A program made the position numbers and the translations under genes. This document shows positions 46,904 through 60,140 of a stretch of DNA of 64,000 bases, piece after piece; within the stretch, counting starts at the first letter, position 1; each line of letters begins with the position of its first letter. Source of the DNA: Dermanyssus gallinae (lineage: Eukaryota > Arthropoda > Arachnida > Mesostigmata > Dermanyssidae); assembly GCA_003439945.1 (NCBI GenBank), contig QVRM01002466.1, positions 192,501-256,500 on the forward strand, given 5' to 3'. The notes under the pieces are model-generated. The model was given only the letters and a program-made list of their open reading frames with translations, had not been told where the DNA came from and ran no database searches.

Positions 46904-49454
46904 CATACAGACTGGGTGGGCCATAATTAAGATTCACATAAGAACCAGCGTCACCCCGGTGGGTTACAACCATGACCAGCGCATTAGATATATATAAATA
47001 TATATATGTGGTGAAAATGGCCTACGACTTCGTATTTATGGGTAATCGTTCGGATGGTTGAATCCCGATAGGACGTGCAATAAGTGATTCCAAGGACTTC
47101 TTTCTGGGCTAGCCCGAAAACTTATGTTGTATATATATATATATATATATATGAATATGTTAGTCATGGTTTTGAGATAGGGTCATGGTGCATAGTAACA
47201 ATAATAACACAGCAAGCTCGTCCAGACAAGCCAGCTGTTGTTGTTCGGGGTCGCACGACAGGAACGGAACGAGGAAACGCTATTCCGGAGGGCGCTGTGC
47301 GCGCTTTTTTAGTCGAACAGCCAATTATGCCGATCGACATGTGCGTTTGCCGCTCGTTGTGTTTTTGCTGCTTTTGTTTGAGTTTCTGCAGCCTCTATTC
47401 GGCTGCGGAAGCTCGGCGCAGAATCGCGTGTTGATGTCTGTCTACGCGACTCTATCGCGGTTGGGTTGCGCCTCGCACTAGCCTTTGTAGGGGTTGTCGC
47501 GGCACCCAGCAGAGGCAGGCAGGCAGTAGTAGCAGGTGTAGTTTACGAGGTAGGGCGTTGCCAACGTGGCACGGAGCCGCCCTGTCTTTTGTTTCGCTTT
47601 GAAGGAGGAGGAGGAGGAGTAGGATAAATTGGAGTTACGACGCAGTGACTGGCCGTCTGGTGGTTGGCCCCATAGCGGTGTAGGACTCGAGCCCGACGGC
47701 TCGGACTCGAAGTTCTATCGGCCCATCCTCTCTAACACATACCACCTCCCTTGAGCCTTGAGCTTCACTCCTGCCCAAACTTGGCCAGCTCTTCGCGTTC
47801 AGTATGACGGGCTTACGATACAACGACAAGAAGTGGTGGAAGTGCCCGTCGAGTCGTTCCTCCCATCTACCGAGAGACGGGGGATTTTACGCTCCGTCGC
47901 TCCTGTGAGCCCGACTTGTGCGTTGAAACGTGTCGGTTAACCATTTCGCTTCTTGCACTCGCTCTGGTGTGTTTGTTGAGATGCAACTCGGCTTGTCGTT
48001 TGTGCCCTCTTAGACATTTCTTCCCACACATTCTGCTTTCTTCCCATCGGACGTGTTACGCGTACGCTGGCTCCGGCTTAACCCTTTCTTTCCTTGTCGT
48101 TACTTCTACACAAGCATATTTTAAACAAAAAGTTATACTTTCTTTCGTCTTTCTCTTGCCGCACTCAGGCATTATACCACCAGTTTTTAACCCTTCCAGC
48201 CCTGCGGAGGCTGCTACCTGACCTGCATGAATTCGCACGAAGCCTAGTGAGTTATACATTAACCCGGTGCGGTTGGCGGCGTTTTCCTACCGCAACCAAA
48301 TGGCTGCCGGTGCCCCGGATAAAATGATGACTTTAGGCACTGTCATCCAGAACCAGATTATCTGTGATCTCCTTCCAGGTTACCCATAAATGCTTGGTAA
48401 TATTCAGATTATTTTGCCACTTTCATGACTATAGCTGCTGCCAGCCTGATATGCGGCAGCCTGTTGGGGCTCTGTCCGGGTGTACTCCAAGGGACCTTGT
48501 CGTTGTTGCAGTTCACAGTTATCTGTGCTTTGTTTAGTTTGATATTGCCTTCTGACACGCGCCTCTTTTATTTAATTAGCAGAATCGTCTCGCTTTCCGC
48601 TGGACAAACTCAAGCAGAGTCTACCCCGTTTTTTGTTTCTAGGTTTACACCCCCTTGTAGGTGCTGCAAAGGTCTTTTACGCAGAGGTTAATTAGGTTAA
48701 TCTGATTATGTATTCATTATATATTGTCTATAACGTGTATATAAAAACAACCTGATCATAAATACTAAAAAAAATCGATGGTTGCAAAATGTGATTTTAT
48801 GTTAATGCTTTCTAACTGCATTAAATCCTTTAGAAACACAAGCAGGCATGTACCAGTGCTCTTCGGCAGCCTCAGCTTAGTCATCCAGCAATTACTCCAG
48901 CTACTCTTATGTGCCATTCGCACTGCCGGAGCACGAATATAATCCGTTGTAGCCCGTTAACTTTGCGCCCTGGTAAAGCCTTTCTCGTTATTCTATGTTC
49001 GTGACTTTCATGTGCGCGTTTTGCAGACATCCCCACGTTGAAGTTTTTCGTTCTCTTGCCACGTTTATCACTCCTCCTTCTCACCATGGTCTTGTTCATT
49101 GCAGTCGTTGGCAAAATCTTTGTTGACTTTTTGCGGGCAGTCGGGGCGAGAGCAGCCCTGCTTCTTTCGCCTCATCTATTTCTGTTGCATATCTCACCAC
49201 CCCGATTTTTACCACGCTTTGGAACTCATTCGTTGTTGCCTGTTCTATGTTTTTATAAAATTGCCACGATCTAGTACGACGGCTATTGCCTGACAGCCGT
49301 GGCTAAACGACATGATGACCCGCCCGCCCGCCACAAGATCTCGGCGAAGGCTCGAGAGTGGTAGAGGGAGAGAGAAGGACACGCGCGTTAAAGTAAGTAC
49401 GTGCAAAACTAACTGCACTTGACAAAGTAGGGCTGCAGTAGAAAGACTACGTAG

Positions 49455-49457
<3 letters not shown>
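46904..49457. other. Non-coding stretch, nothing firmly recognised
   Basis: Short (AT)n arrays at 46990-47008 and 47129-47153. A GC-richer part lies at 47170-47950, where 47640-47715 looks weakly tRNA-like (GGACTCGAGCCC) but has no foldable full cloverleaf that I could trace. No gene recognised. Confidence 0.4.
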
Positions 49458-49497
<40 letters not shown>

Positions 49498-49562
49498 GTA
49501 TATATATATATATATATACGTATATACATATATACATATATGTATATTTATATATATATACA
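49458..49562. repeat. Interrupted (AT)n array
   Basis: TA units with TATG, ACGT and ACAT interruptions, giving ATATGTATA-type palindromes. Confidence 0.9.
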
Positions 49563-51510
49563 TATCCAACCGACCCATCCACCGATTCATCAATTCGTCG
49601 ATCGAGTCATGCAGAGAAGACGGAAGAACAAACTGATCTATAAATGACAGTGATACATATCTGCAGAGGATATATATATATATATAGAGAGAGATAGTGA
49701 CGGAAAAAGAAAGAGAGCGATCGTGGTCAGTCTGTGGGCAATAGCAATTACGTCGTTATCGTGTACTGCGATCCTTGCTCGAGGTTGCCCGTGGGTAGGT
49801 AGGTAAAAGGGCAGAAAAAGCAGCACAAACCTCAGCAGACCGAAGGTTCCAGGAACCAGGCACTTGCGGGCTGGTTTCTGAACCTCGATCTGCGGATGGG
49901 CAAGCGGACGGGCGAATGGGTGGTTGGGCGGTGTAAAAAGAAGAGGTTGCGGCAGCGTCGCCGTCGCCACCATCATCTGGTCAGCTGATCAGCTTCAAAC
50001 GTCTGATGACCGATGATTACAGAAGCAGCCACTGATGCTGGCTGATGCTACAGTTGAAACTGCAGCTGCTGATGGCTGCCGGCGAGGTGCTCCACGGTGC
50101 TCCAATGGCTGATGTTGGTGAAGCCATGAAGACGATGGTGATGGAGCTGGCGACAAAGATTCTGGTGATGGAGATGAAGCTGGCGGTGGTAGTGGTCATC
50201 AATGTGATGATGATGATGATGGTGTTGGTGATGATGGTGATAAAATGATGGCGATGACGATGCTGATCAAAATCCTGGTGGTGAAGCTGATGGAAATGAT
50301 GGTGGTGCTGGTCATAAACATGATGATAGTGGCCGTGGTGGTAAAAAGATGCTAGTGATCATAATGATGATGTTGGGTATGATAGCGATGTGGCCATAGC
50401 GTAGCAGAATCGGGCCATTCGGTATCTTATCATGTCTAAACGAGGTCGTCGCCGTCGTCACCGCCGCCGTTGTTGTTGTTGTTGTTCGCGCCGTTGTTGT
50501 TATTGTTGTTGCCGTTGTTCTCGTTGTTGTTGTTGTTGTTGTTATTGTTGTTGCCATCATAGTTAGTGCCACCAAAGCCGAGCTTGATCTATCGGAGGCA
50601 ACAGTCATTGTCGTCGGTGTTGGATTGTACGGCGTGTGTGCTGGAACACGACGCCTGATATGGCAGTAATGTCCCGACACGACGGGCCGACTTTGTGTGG
50701 CTTGATTAGTGGCTATCAGAACCGAGCTTGGGGACCTGGTGGTAAAGTCATGGATGGTCCTGCATTCGGTTCTGATTGTGGACTTAAATCGGAGATCAGA
50801 CAGACACGCGCTCGTCAACTGGTCGGCATGACTTCGAATTGCGACTGAGGCGAATACCGGAAAAGTGGAGATGTATGGTCGGCCGTGGCCGAATAACGGA
50901 GCGGCAGCAACGCGGAGAGCACAAACGGAGGGCGATTTATTAAATTAAGAATGATGAATTGCGCTTATTATTACTACTATTTATATTAAGATTACAAGCA
51001 CGATTATAAATATTATAAAATTAATATATTAGTAATTGTGATACATGTGCACATGAATAAATAAAAACAAACATCGTATTATTATTATTAACATGACACT
51101 GCTCGGCAGTTAAAAAGCGACCCGTATTAGCGGAAGTGCAGTGGTGAAGGAAGTTTCACAGATCCAGACCGGCGGGCATTTGGCAGGTCCCGCAAAACGG
51201 GCAGAATGGCGGGTGTGGAGAAGTCAACAAAGCATCGGCCAGCCTTTTGCCAATGAGCCTCTTCTGGTGCGTGCTAAACGAAGAAATCAACAGGAGTGCC
51301 TGCGCTGGATGCAATATTTTTCTTTTTCGTTGTCGTCATCCTAGATCATCAATAAAATGAAAAGGCTTTTTTCTATACCACTCGTTATTATATCGTCGTT
51401 AAACGGACGGCGATGTTGGACCGGCCCCGTGGCAATTTTGTTGCTGCCATTGTCGCTAGGGTCGACATTGTCAAAATCGACGTGAAACCGATCCCTGTTA
51501 AGAGGTAAAA
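49563..51510. other. Non-coding stretch with (GAT)n and (GTT)n triplets
   Basis: GATGGTGATG-type repeats at about 50100-50380, GTT/GCC triplets at 50468-50555. A 168-codon minus ORF (50312-50818) is threonine-rich because of these. Confidence 0.5.
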
Positions 51511-51685
51511 CGTCGAGTCCGGTAGCGTGGTGCATTCCGCCTGCGCCTCGCGACCGGAGAAGACACATGGGTGCGCGGGTTCGAGCCCCACCGTTGCACA
51601 TTTGTATTTATGGGGGTCCGTATATGAAGCAATGCGAAAAGGAGTCCCGTGGACGTTAAATCTTGGCTAAGGGTCAGCCCGAAAA
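51511..51685 (+). mobile_element. SINE-like repeat, family A, copy 6
   Basis: Full-length plus copy: GTCGAGTCCGGTAGCGTGG, B box GGTTCGAGCCCC, TATTTATGGGGGTCCGTA, TCCCGTGGACGTTAAATCTT, end CAGCCCGAAAA. Confidence 0.8.
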
Positions 51686-53460
51686 TAGCGAAAATCTGGT
51701 GCATGAAGAGCAAAATAAATGAAAGGGGAGAAGCACGTAACAAGAAATGCTATCATATGCATTGGTTAAACGCATTTCCAGATATTATTGTTATTATAGT
51801 GGTCAGCATTGTCAATCACAGTTACCGTTTTTATATTAGCACTCCCACCACGACCTCACGAACGCCACCTTTGCCACTGCTAGCTAGTCACAGGAACTTT
51901 AACTGCAGTTTATTGGAAACGCATTGCAAAGTATCTAATTAGCTGACTATACCAACTGTTTTACACAGCATATTGATCAATTTATTTACTCGCCGGAGCA
52001 ATTCTGTACGAAAGCATCACACTCAGACTACTTGCTACAAGTTAGATGCGCTAAATCGTGCCCGCTAAATTCTATCGCATCGAGGGATGTTCGCTTAACT
52101 CATTTGCTGACACAATGTTACCTGGTCGACAACAGGATCGCTCAGTGTTAGGTTCTACTTATTTCTCTACCTATCTATCTATCAGTTTATTTTCTCCTTT
52201 GCCCGGCGCCGGCCGCCTCGACGTCGGCTGGCTTTGGGTGGACAGCTTAAGCAGGGTCAGTGAAATCAGCATGGATCGCATAAATAGTATTGACATGCTG
52301 ATTTGTCTTTTAGCATGCAACCGCAATATGTCGTTCAATGCGTCGTGCGACCCTTAACAGTCGTTTTTTTTTTGCGAATGGTTTGTGCACACACAATGTA
52401 CGAAGGTGCATGATTATTATTTGCCGATTATGCAGTGGCGCCTGGCCGCTTAGTCACTTATTTAGACTTATGTTCGTGTTCGGTCGTTCGCGTTGCTCAT
52501 CGAGCCCTTGGTGAATTATTAGACGACTGCTGTACAATAATAATAATAATAAACATAGGGCCTCACGTTCAGAGAAAATTTTCACTTCAAATAGCAATGT
52601 TATATAAATAAATGTAGGACTACTTGTATACTAAAAAATAATCATAATAGATTACCCTAGAATTGATATCATTACACAAAATGGCGTCTTGTAATATCAC
52701 GGCTACGCTATCCTTGCGCTACTTTCCTTATTTTAGAAAAGACTGTCCTTATTGTTGTAGCGTTAATGATGTTTTTTCTGGTTTGAGTTGTGTGATTTGC
52801 AACCCTTATATTGCTGGCACACTCATTTAGTTCGTAACGTGCAAACCCATCTAAACTATGAATCACATAGAGTTGGCGTCTTGGGAATGTTTTTGATAGT
52901 GGCTCTAAACGTACGTATTTATATATCCGTTACATGGTGCCGGCGCATAGCCGTTTTGGAAACGCTAGTATGCCACATATACTAGGTAAGGATGCAGAAA
53001 AGGCACAGGTTGAAATTACTAAGCAGAGATTATCCCGATGGAAGATGTTCAACACATAAGGACAAAAAAGGGAGGACTACAATATAGGTAATTGATAGCT
53101 GCAGCACAATGCGCCCTTGATATAAAAGGGTGATATGTGTACACACACTTATCAAGCGAATAAATCAATCAATCAATCAATATAAGGCAATAACCCCGCT
53201 AAGTTTATTTTAGTAGGAAGACAATTAAAAATTAATCATTGGTGCTTATTATCGCCGCGTTCATTGTTATCATTATTACTGCGGTGATCCCTGTTGCGTA
53301 CTCCATGTTATATAGAGTACGCCACGGGGACTTCCCTCCCCGTTGTCGGTTTCTTCTTCCGCATGATTCGTGAGAAAAACGTAAAGTACAAGAGTGGTTA
53401 TAAAGATTTGTTTAAAAAAAACGTATATATAAACACGGAAGAATACTGAGACGGGAAGCG

Positions 53461-53461
<1 letters not shown>
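51686..53461. other. Non-coding stretch; possible retroelement 3' end
   Basis: At about 52985-53183 an A-rich segment ends GCGAATAAATCAATCAATCA, an (AATC)n tail like those at 3' ends of some non-LTR elements. No ORF with RT motifs is attached. Otherwise nothing recognised. Confidence 0.4.

Positions 53462-53520
<59 letters not shown>
53462..53520. repeat. (AT)n microsatellite
   Basis: About 29 uninterrupted TA units. Confidence 0.94.
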
Positions 53521-53523
<3 letters not shown>

Positions 53524-56500
53524 GATGGCTTTGCTGATAAAGAGGTCAACAAAAACATAACGCTCAGAGAGAGGGGGGAAAAACCCTCTCAACCTTTGAA
53601 AAATTGAGCAAAACGCTGCAAAGCTCAAAGTGAAAGCGATGTGTTGGTGTTGCACTGGTGGGGTGAGCTATAGCGAAGGCATTATTAGCGTCTTGCCTTC
53701 ATTCGCGCAGAACCAAATCACTAGCGCTACTCTATACAGTCTGTGAGTTCTATATATTTATATATATATAAGGAACTATGTGATGGCAGAAATAGAATCG
53801 TCATCAATGCCTGGCAGGTCCATCATTAAAACTGCTTCTGCCACTGCCGCCGTCATGTCGCTGCTGCTGCTGCTGCTGCCGCCGCTAAAGGGATATAGAG
53901 GTCAGAGGGGTCTTCAAAAAGGAACAATATGCGGATGTATGCGCTTCTTTGTGTAAGTCTCTGTGTGTGTGTGTGTACGTGCCTAGAACATTGTCGATTT
54001 GTCTGCTAATCTAGTTTATTGTTCGCGTCCTATAAACAGGCAGGAGTTGGCTATATTCGCGTTTATCTATCGACTATAGCGCTGATCGTCAGCTAAAGAA
54101 AACGATGTGCTAGTCATAAAACCACAAGCCCTAGCGACTGGATCAGACACCACCGCACACAGCTATCAGCATCGTTGCCATTAGCATCATGAACATCTTT
54201 ATCTTACCAGCATGCGCGTTTCGACGTGCGTGGGATCCGTGCAAGATGCCGGTTAACAAAGAAAGTACAAGATGCTTCGTTCATCCATTCATCCATGGCT
54301 CATACCGTCACGATTCCTGCAATTCTCCGCCATCACCCCCCCCCCCCCCGAGAACCATTGTTGATGACATAGTCCTGCACAACCACGACTCCTCCAATAA
54401 CAACTGACGTCTAGCGCTGGCATTCAAGTTGTGTCAATTGGGGGCGAACTGTGAGGTGCGCAAATGTGTAGGTTTGTGTTAATGTGAGAGAATGAGTAAG
54501 CTTATTACGTTCTTATTACCAGTGTCATTACAAAATCGACAGACAGACAGACAGGCAAGAGGCTGTCCAACATCCATGCCGCATGTTTTTCCTTCCGTGC
54601 CTGAGCCCTTCATTTCTTTCGGCTTTCGAAAAGCAGATTTTGCTTTTTGATTTGATTCTCTAATCCCGATTTTTTTCTGATCTGATTCTATGATCGATGG
54701 CTTCAGATGAGACGGCTGGAAAGAGCAATTAGATGACTGACTGATAGTGACTGATGTCTATTGATTTTAATTGAAATCGAGTTGAGAGAAAGTTGAAAGT
54801 TGTGGTGCGTATGGCCGGATATAAAAGCAAAGTAACGCCTTGCGCCCATCTTCGTTGACGTCGTCACTGTCGTTCGATTGTCAAAACCAGCCGGTTTAAC
54901 GGCGAAATTTACCGACCGGCAAGCATCGGCACTTTTAGAGCCGCAAGCTCTGTTGGGCCCGGACAGCTGTGGTTAATGGTTTTCGCAGCTCCACTTTTAC
55001 GAAAGGAAATTAATTAAATACGAAGTCTTCTGGTCTGGTGAACCTTCTCCAGGACAAGGCTAAAAAATAAGAAGAAGAAGAAGAAAGGGAAAGAAAGTAT
55101 ATTTCAGCCAGGTTGTCTTTAGTAGCAACTCGTGCGTGTAGGCGCACTCAATGCTACTGGTCATCCAACGCGGTTTCAGTGATCACTAATTGAAAATCAT
55201 TGGATTGATTAGGAAGAATTTTTGCAGGCCATTTACTCTCTGTAGAGTGTTCGTTTGTATAGTGCGGCGCAGGTGGCGTTGTCTTGTTATATGTATCCAT
55301 ATGCGGGTGCATTCGGTAACGCTAATAATCAGCGTCCGCACACAGTTCGTACATTTTTATTTGGTAATTAATAAATCATTAAATGTTGTTGACAACCCGG
55401 AAATACCACTATATTGCTCCTGCTGCCAGAGACTTCTTAAGTAAGACTTTGGGCCACATGGCTATCGACAAGTCCGGCTCAAGCAATGCAATGACAAGCT
55501 GTATAATAAAAAAAAGTATCGACGTTTTAATGTCCCTGACAAAACTAGTCAGCGGAGATACTTTTATGATTGATTTGCTCCAAACTTTTAGACAGATAAA
55601 ACGCGTGGCGCGGGACGCTCGATATGCACACTACTTGAACGAAAAGTATCTTATTAATGTTTTCGTAAATTAAAAACGAATTTATTCGAGCGCATACAAA
55701 GTTCATATATGTACTTTTCGTAGATTAGTATGCATGCAGGCAGGGCTCATTGCCAGCCACGGGCATATATTTGGAAGGAAAGGGCAGAAAAACAATTGTG
55801 TACATACGCTGGATGCGGAGCCTCCGTAGCACTGAACAATACTACTAACCACAAGAACGACGCTAAGACTAACCGCAACATCTGACTCAGTAACAAAAAC
55901 AACAACAACTTACTCTACTTACACAACTTATCAAACCTGCCGCTTGTTTCCATATTTCAATTTTACAACTCAATGTTGAAACTGCCCGACTTGACGTCTG
56001 CGGCAGTACTCTGAATACGATAGACGTATTTATGATTCGCTTGACATGCATACCAGGACCGTTTAGAAGGCGGCACAGCACAAGCAGGCATGTTGAGATA
56101 TCTAGGGTTTCCAGAACAGCCCTTGTCAGGCAGCATGCCCGCCCGCCGCCATTGGTTCTCAGCCGCATGGATTATCATCTCAATTTTCAATTCTCAATGA
56201 GCATTGCTCAACGATAATTCGATCAACAACAGGGATGGGTCCGGCGACATCTCGGCAGATGACAACCATGCCTGTCGCACGAACCCCCTCCGTAGACAAC
56301 ACCCCCGCCGCCGCCAATCTACGAGCGGGACCAGTGCTAGATTGCGCTGTGGGGGTGCAACATATGCCATCCTAGCGCCATCGGTGAGCTCATTGACGAA
56401 ATGAACCACAGAACCTCCTCCACAGGACCACCCCTATCGAATGCTAACTGTTAGTCCATCTCTACTGATAGCACAAGGATTAACCAGTTAGTGGCAGTGC

Positions 56501-56600
56501 TATTACTGTTATGACATCGGCAGGGGGGGGGGGAGTCATGTACTTCGTGTGGGATCGTATAAGAAGAGCAAAATACACAGGAGAGAGAGAGGTTTAGCTT
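53521..56600. other. Mostly non-coding; TATA-like motif and one unidentified ORF
   Basis: TATAAAAG at 54820-54827 is followed about 30 bp later by GC-richer sequence with a CRE-like TGACGTCGTCA at 54857; this might be a promoter. A 96-codon ORF of normal complexity at 55383-55673 (plus) has no recognised family. Confidence 0.35.
54820..54827 (+). promoter_or_regulatory. Possible TATA box
   Basis: TATAAAAG in a non-microsatellite context (CCGGATATAAAAGCAAAG). No transcript start or gene can be tied to it from the sequence. Confidence 0.2.
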
Positions 56601-57124
56601 GAAAACTGTTGTATTCCCTTGCCCGCCACATCTGGTACAGGCCGCCACGGGCTGCAATGAGTGAGAGGTGTCGGCCGACCAAACGAATTTAGGCGAGTGA
56701 GAAAACATCGCATATCAACGTCTTCTATGGCCTCGAGACGAACACAGCCGCCAGACAAATTACGGGGACACGCGATTACGCGAAGCTTTGTAGCGTGCTG
56801 GACGCCACTTGGACGTTGCACCGCTTGGACTCGAATTGACTTTCGTCGCGTTCGCATACGGACGGCGCTGATGAGCCGAGAGCCTTCGGAGAGTCGCCGA
56901 GAGTTTCGTTTAATTCGTGTTTTCATTCGTTCGTTTACCAGTGGTTAGTTGACTTCGTGTTATGTTTGTTAGTTAGTTAGTATCGTTCGTTCGATATCTA
57001 ATCAAGTAATAAGTTAACTAACTGTTGTTGTTGTTGATGTTGACAGTGGTGTGTTCAGGCTGTGTCGAGGTGTATGTGCGCGAGATGTGTATGTGTCGGA
57101 AGTGACAAAAAGGCCCTCTACCCG
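56600..57124 (+). other. GC-richer segment, possible untranslated first exon
   Basis: Moderately GC-rich with many CG dinucleotides, ending at a strong donor (CTACCC before GTAAGT, GT at 57124). It may be a promoter plus 5' untranslated exon of the coding-like segments downstream. The 95-codon plus and 110-codon minus ORFs overlap and neither is recognised. Confidence 0.25.
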
Positions 57125-58414
57125 TAAGTGAGCAGTTGGCGGCTCTGTTGTGCGCGGTCTATCGTTCCGAGGTTGAGGACTTTTTGAACGTAACGTAGGT
57201 ACTGCGCTCGTAGACTGAAGACTAGCGGCGTCTCAGCAGTGTAGCACCGTAGCAGGGGCTCTTCGTGTTGAACTACCTCACCTCTGTGCGAGGCAGTATA
57301 GTGCTGTGTGTGGAAATTGCCAATGCGGCTATTGTTTTATTTTCGTTGGTTGTGGTTTTGTGTCAACTATGCTTGCTCATGTGTCTATGAGCCCACTACG
57401 GCCAGCAGGACAACGACGCTTCTGAAGTTATGGTTAGTTCATTGTTCATTTATTCAGATTTAGGTTCTGCAATTAGGTCTCAGCTAACCCCCTATGTAAG
57501 AACAATAATAGTCTCTCGGTCCATCCACGTTAGAACTCTTTCGGTGTGCGTATCCCCCCCCCCGACATTTCGTTTTAGACAAATTAATGACCTCAGAGGG
57601 CCAGGAAGAGATTTCTTGAATATGACCATTTATAACTTTTCATTGCTATATATTCTGTTAATCGTTGCAGGAAGAAGGTTTTCGACTTTTACTTCATTCG
57701 TAACGCGTATGCTATGGAGAAGTGTATTTTAAGCGACTTTGACTTACTAACGCACCACATTTAATTGGCGTGCAAGTTGGATACAATGCCTGGTGGACAA
57801 CTGAAAAAACGATTACGTTGTGAGATATGATTCTGCTGCTTTTCTATTTGGTTTAGTATTTGGTTATTTCAGTTGTTGCTCGATTCGAGTGACGTTGTTC
57901 GTCAGTGTGAAAACTTTCGCCGAGATAGAAGTAGCAATGCAAATCGAAGCAGTCTTTTTGCGTGCGACGCCAGACACTCTCGCTATGTGAGTGAATAGTC
58001 TTCTTCGAACTAATCATATCATAGCGAAATAATATTTACTTTTGTCGCTGTATTGCCTAACAATACTTCTGCCTTTGAATGGCGATGATGGTGACGACGA
58101 CGACGAAGATGATGATGATGATGATGATGGTGATTTTCGTTAGGGAATTGTTATCATACACGGCCAGCGTTCCCGGCATTGATATTGCAATGCCGGGTGA
58201 TGGTGCGTGCGGATTGTAACCACAATGTTTGCGCGCGTGTGCAGACATCTCTGTGTGCCTATCTGTGTGTCGTCGTATTAAGATGAACTCGCTAACCATA
58301 TTGTTGCGTGCAAACGATCGCTTGATCATGTGGGTAAATATTGGATGGAACTATTTTTCCATTCATCCACCGACCCATCGTATCACTGTTGTGGCGGCTT
58401 GCGAACTGCAACAG
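57125..58414. other. Non-coding stretch, nothing recognised
   Basis: Short (GAT)n at 58082-58130. Possibly an intron of a gene running from 56.6 kb. Confidence 0.35.
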
Positions 58415-58618
58415 AGTATCCAGCAGAAAGATTCGTTCGACTCCGACGAGCCCATCATCTCACGGAAGACGGACTCTTTCTCCGTTGTGTTTCATTCACC
58501 GTTCGTTGAGACGAAGTGGCAGCCTGTCCGCTGCGCGGAATTCCGGAGGCGACGCGAGTTAGGAGAGTTACTCTGCCGCGATACGTTAGGAGGAAACGCT
58601 GTTGGAGCAGCAAAGTAG
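58415..58618 (+). CDS. Coding-like segment of an unrecognised gene
   Basis: The segment follows GCGAACTGCAACAG. It encodes SIQQKDSFDSDEPIISRKTD, then SFSVVFHSPFVETKWQPVRC, and ends VGAAK and TAG. Third codon positions are mostly G or C, unlike the flanks, which is why I list it. Two other frames are partly open too, so chance is not excluded. No family recognised. Confidence 0.28.
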   Translation, partial: SIQQKDSFDSDEPIISRKTDSFSVVFHSPFVETKWQPVRCAEFRRRRELGELLCRDTLGGNAVGAAK

Positions 58619-58750
58619 CGCCAAACGTTCATTCGCTTCAAGCGTCCTTTCATTTTCCGTCTTTTTGTTTCGATTTTTTTTTTGTATTGTTGTCTCTACT
58701 GCTGCGGCTGCTGTTGTAATGTTGTTATTGCATTTACTAGCATCGTTCAG

Positions 58751-58849
58751 AGGCATGAGCGTATAGCTCCTCCGTTAGTACGGTGCACGCCGTGGGTCAT
58801 CAGGGAACGCAACGGTGGTGGTGGCAGCGGCGAAGGTGTGGCAGCAAAG
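58751..58849 (+). CDS. Possible exon of an unrecognised gene
   Basis: 33 codons in phase 0 between GCATCGTTCAG and GTATGG: RHERIAPPLVRCTPWVIRE, then NGGGGSGEGVAAK. The splice signals fit, but no homologue is known to me. It cannot directly follow the stop-containing segment at 58415-58618 in one transcript frame unless that stop is spliced around. Confidence 0.22.
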
Positions 58850-59196
58850 GTATGGCTTGGCTGGGACCTTCATTGCCACCAATGAAATCAAATACGAACG
58901 TTTTTTTTTCGATGAACACTGCTGTTTCGTAGAGGTGGCGTGTTGTTTCCGCTTCTATGTTTGACGTCTGGACTTTGCCCCGGCGTCGATCTTTCCTCTC
59001 GTGGTTGATTTTAGCGCTAGTTTCGTTTGCAATATGCCTCTATCTGCTCGCCTATCCATTCCCTGCGCTGACTTGGAAGCACAGAGGAAATAATTCCAGG
59101 ATAGTTCGTCTGTATGCTATCTTTATGCTAGTCTTTGTCAGCGGTATGCAGTATCACTATTAATATCAGTATTAGTAATAGTAGTAGTATTAGTAG

Positions 59197-59277
59197 CTCC
59201 ACTGTTGCACATTCTGTGAGGCAATGCGAAGCGCAGTCCCGTGGACGTTAAATCTTGGCTGACGGTCAGCCCGAAAA
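59197..59277 (+). mobile_element. SINE-like repeat, family A, copy 7 (truncated, internal deletion)
   Basis: It keeps CTGTTGCACATT, GCAATGCGAAGCGCAGTC and CGTGGACGTTAAATCTTGG, and ends CAGCCCGAAAAG. Between GTTGCACATT and CTGTGAGG about 19 bp present in other copies are missing. TAG/TTAG triplets lie on both sides. Confidence 0.72.
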
Positions 59278-59649
59278 GTGTATTTTTTTCTCATTTTAGT
59301 GTTAGTATTAGTAATCATCATATTAGTAAAGAATAAGAACAATATTAATAATAATGCCTCAATCAATCAGTGTATCTTGTTAGATTCGCAATCAATTGCG
59401 GCAGCCGGGGCTCTCTCTTGTTGCATGTGCGTTGAGCATAGCGCATACACGTTTGCTGGGCAAAGCCCCCTTTTTCGAGCTGCCGAGTGTGTCGGGTTGC
59501 CACTGAGCCGCAGCTGGTCCGTTGGCGCAGAAGAAGAAGCCCAATGCGATCTCAGTTAGTCCCGTTAATGTTGAACGGTCTCCGTCGAGAGTTTCCCGCC
59601 GTTCGACAGCCGACTCTGCGATCGTAAGATCGAATTGCCTCCTGACCCC
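59278..59649. other. Non-coding stretch, nothing recognised
   Basis: TTAG/ATT-type triplets at the start, then mixed sequence. Confidence 0.4.
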
Positions 59650-59738
59650 TGTCCTGTCTGAGACGCCGTTGACCTCTGTCCGAGACGCGATTGACATCTG
59701 GCCGAGACGCTATTGACCTCTGGCGAAGACGCGAAATT
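59650..59738 (+). repeat. 22-bp tandem repeat, about 4 copies
   Basis: Units run ...CTGAGACGCCGTTGA, CCTCTGTCCGAGACGCGATTGA (59673-59694, quoted in part: GTCCGAGACGCGATTGA), CATCTGGCCGAGACGCTATT (59695) and CCTCTGGCGAAGACGCGAAA (59717). The core is CCGAGACGC-ATTGA. Confidence 0.85.
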
Positions 59739-59905
59739 AAAACGCGCGCCGGCATAGGGCGCTTTTTACGCCTCTACGAGCTTTACGCATCTACCAAGTG
59801 CACCTGACGATGCTACTTGTACTATTAGTGCTGTTCGACTGTCTTCTTGTGGCGGCCTTGTGTTGTTGTCAAAATGTAGATCTGGGCTCACACACACACA
59901 CATAT

Positions 59906-59910
59906 CTATA

Positions 59911-59943
<33 letters not shown>
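59906..59943. repeat. (AT)n microsatellite
   Basis: About 18 TA units after a short CA run. Confidence 0.92.
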
Positions 59944-59945
<2 letters not shown>

Positions 59946-60140
59946 TACACAAAAAATATGTTTTTTTTTCTTTTAAATATAACATACATATTTATTTAAC
60001 ATATATTCAGTACAAAACATGTCTCGACGGTCGCAATGGTCCTTAAGGCCTGTAGCAAAGGACGCCGATCTGAAACGAAATCTAGAATAACTGGTACATA
60101 CTGGCATTAAGCACGCCGGGCGTCAGAATTCGAGCCGAGA

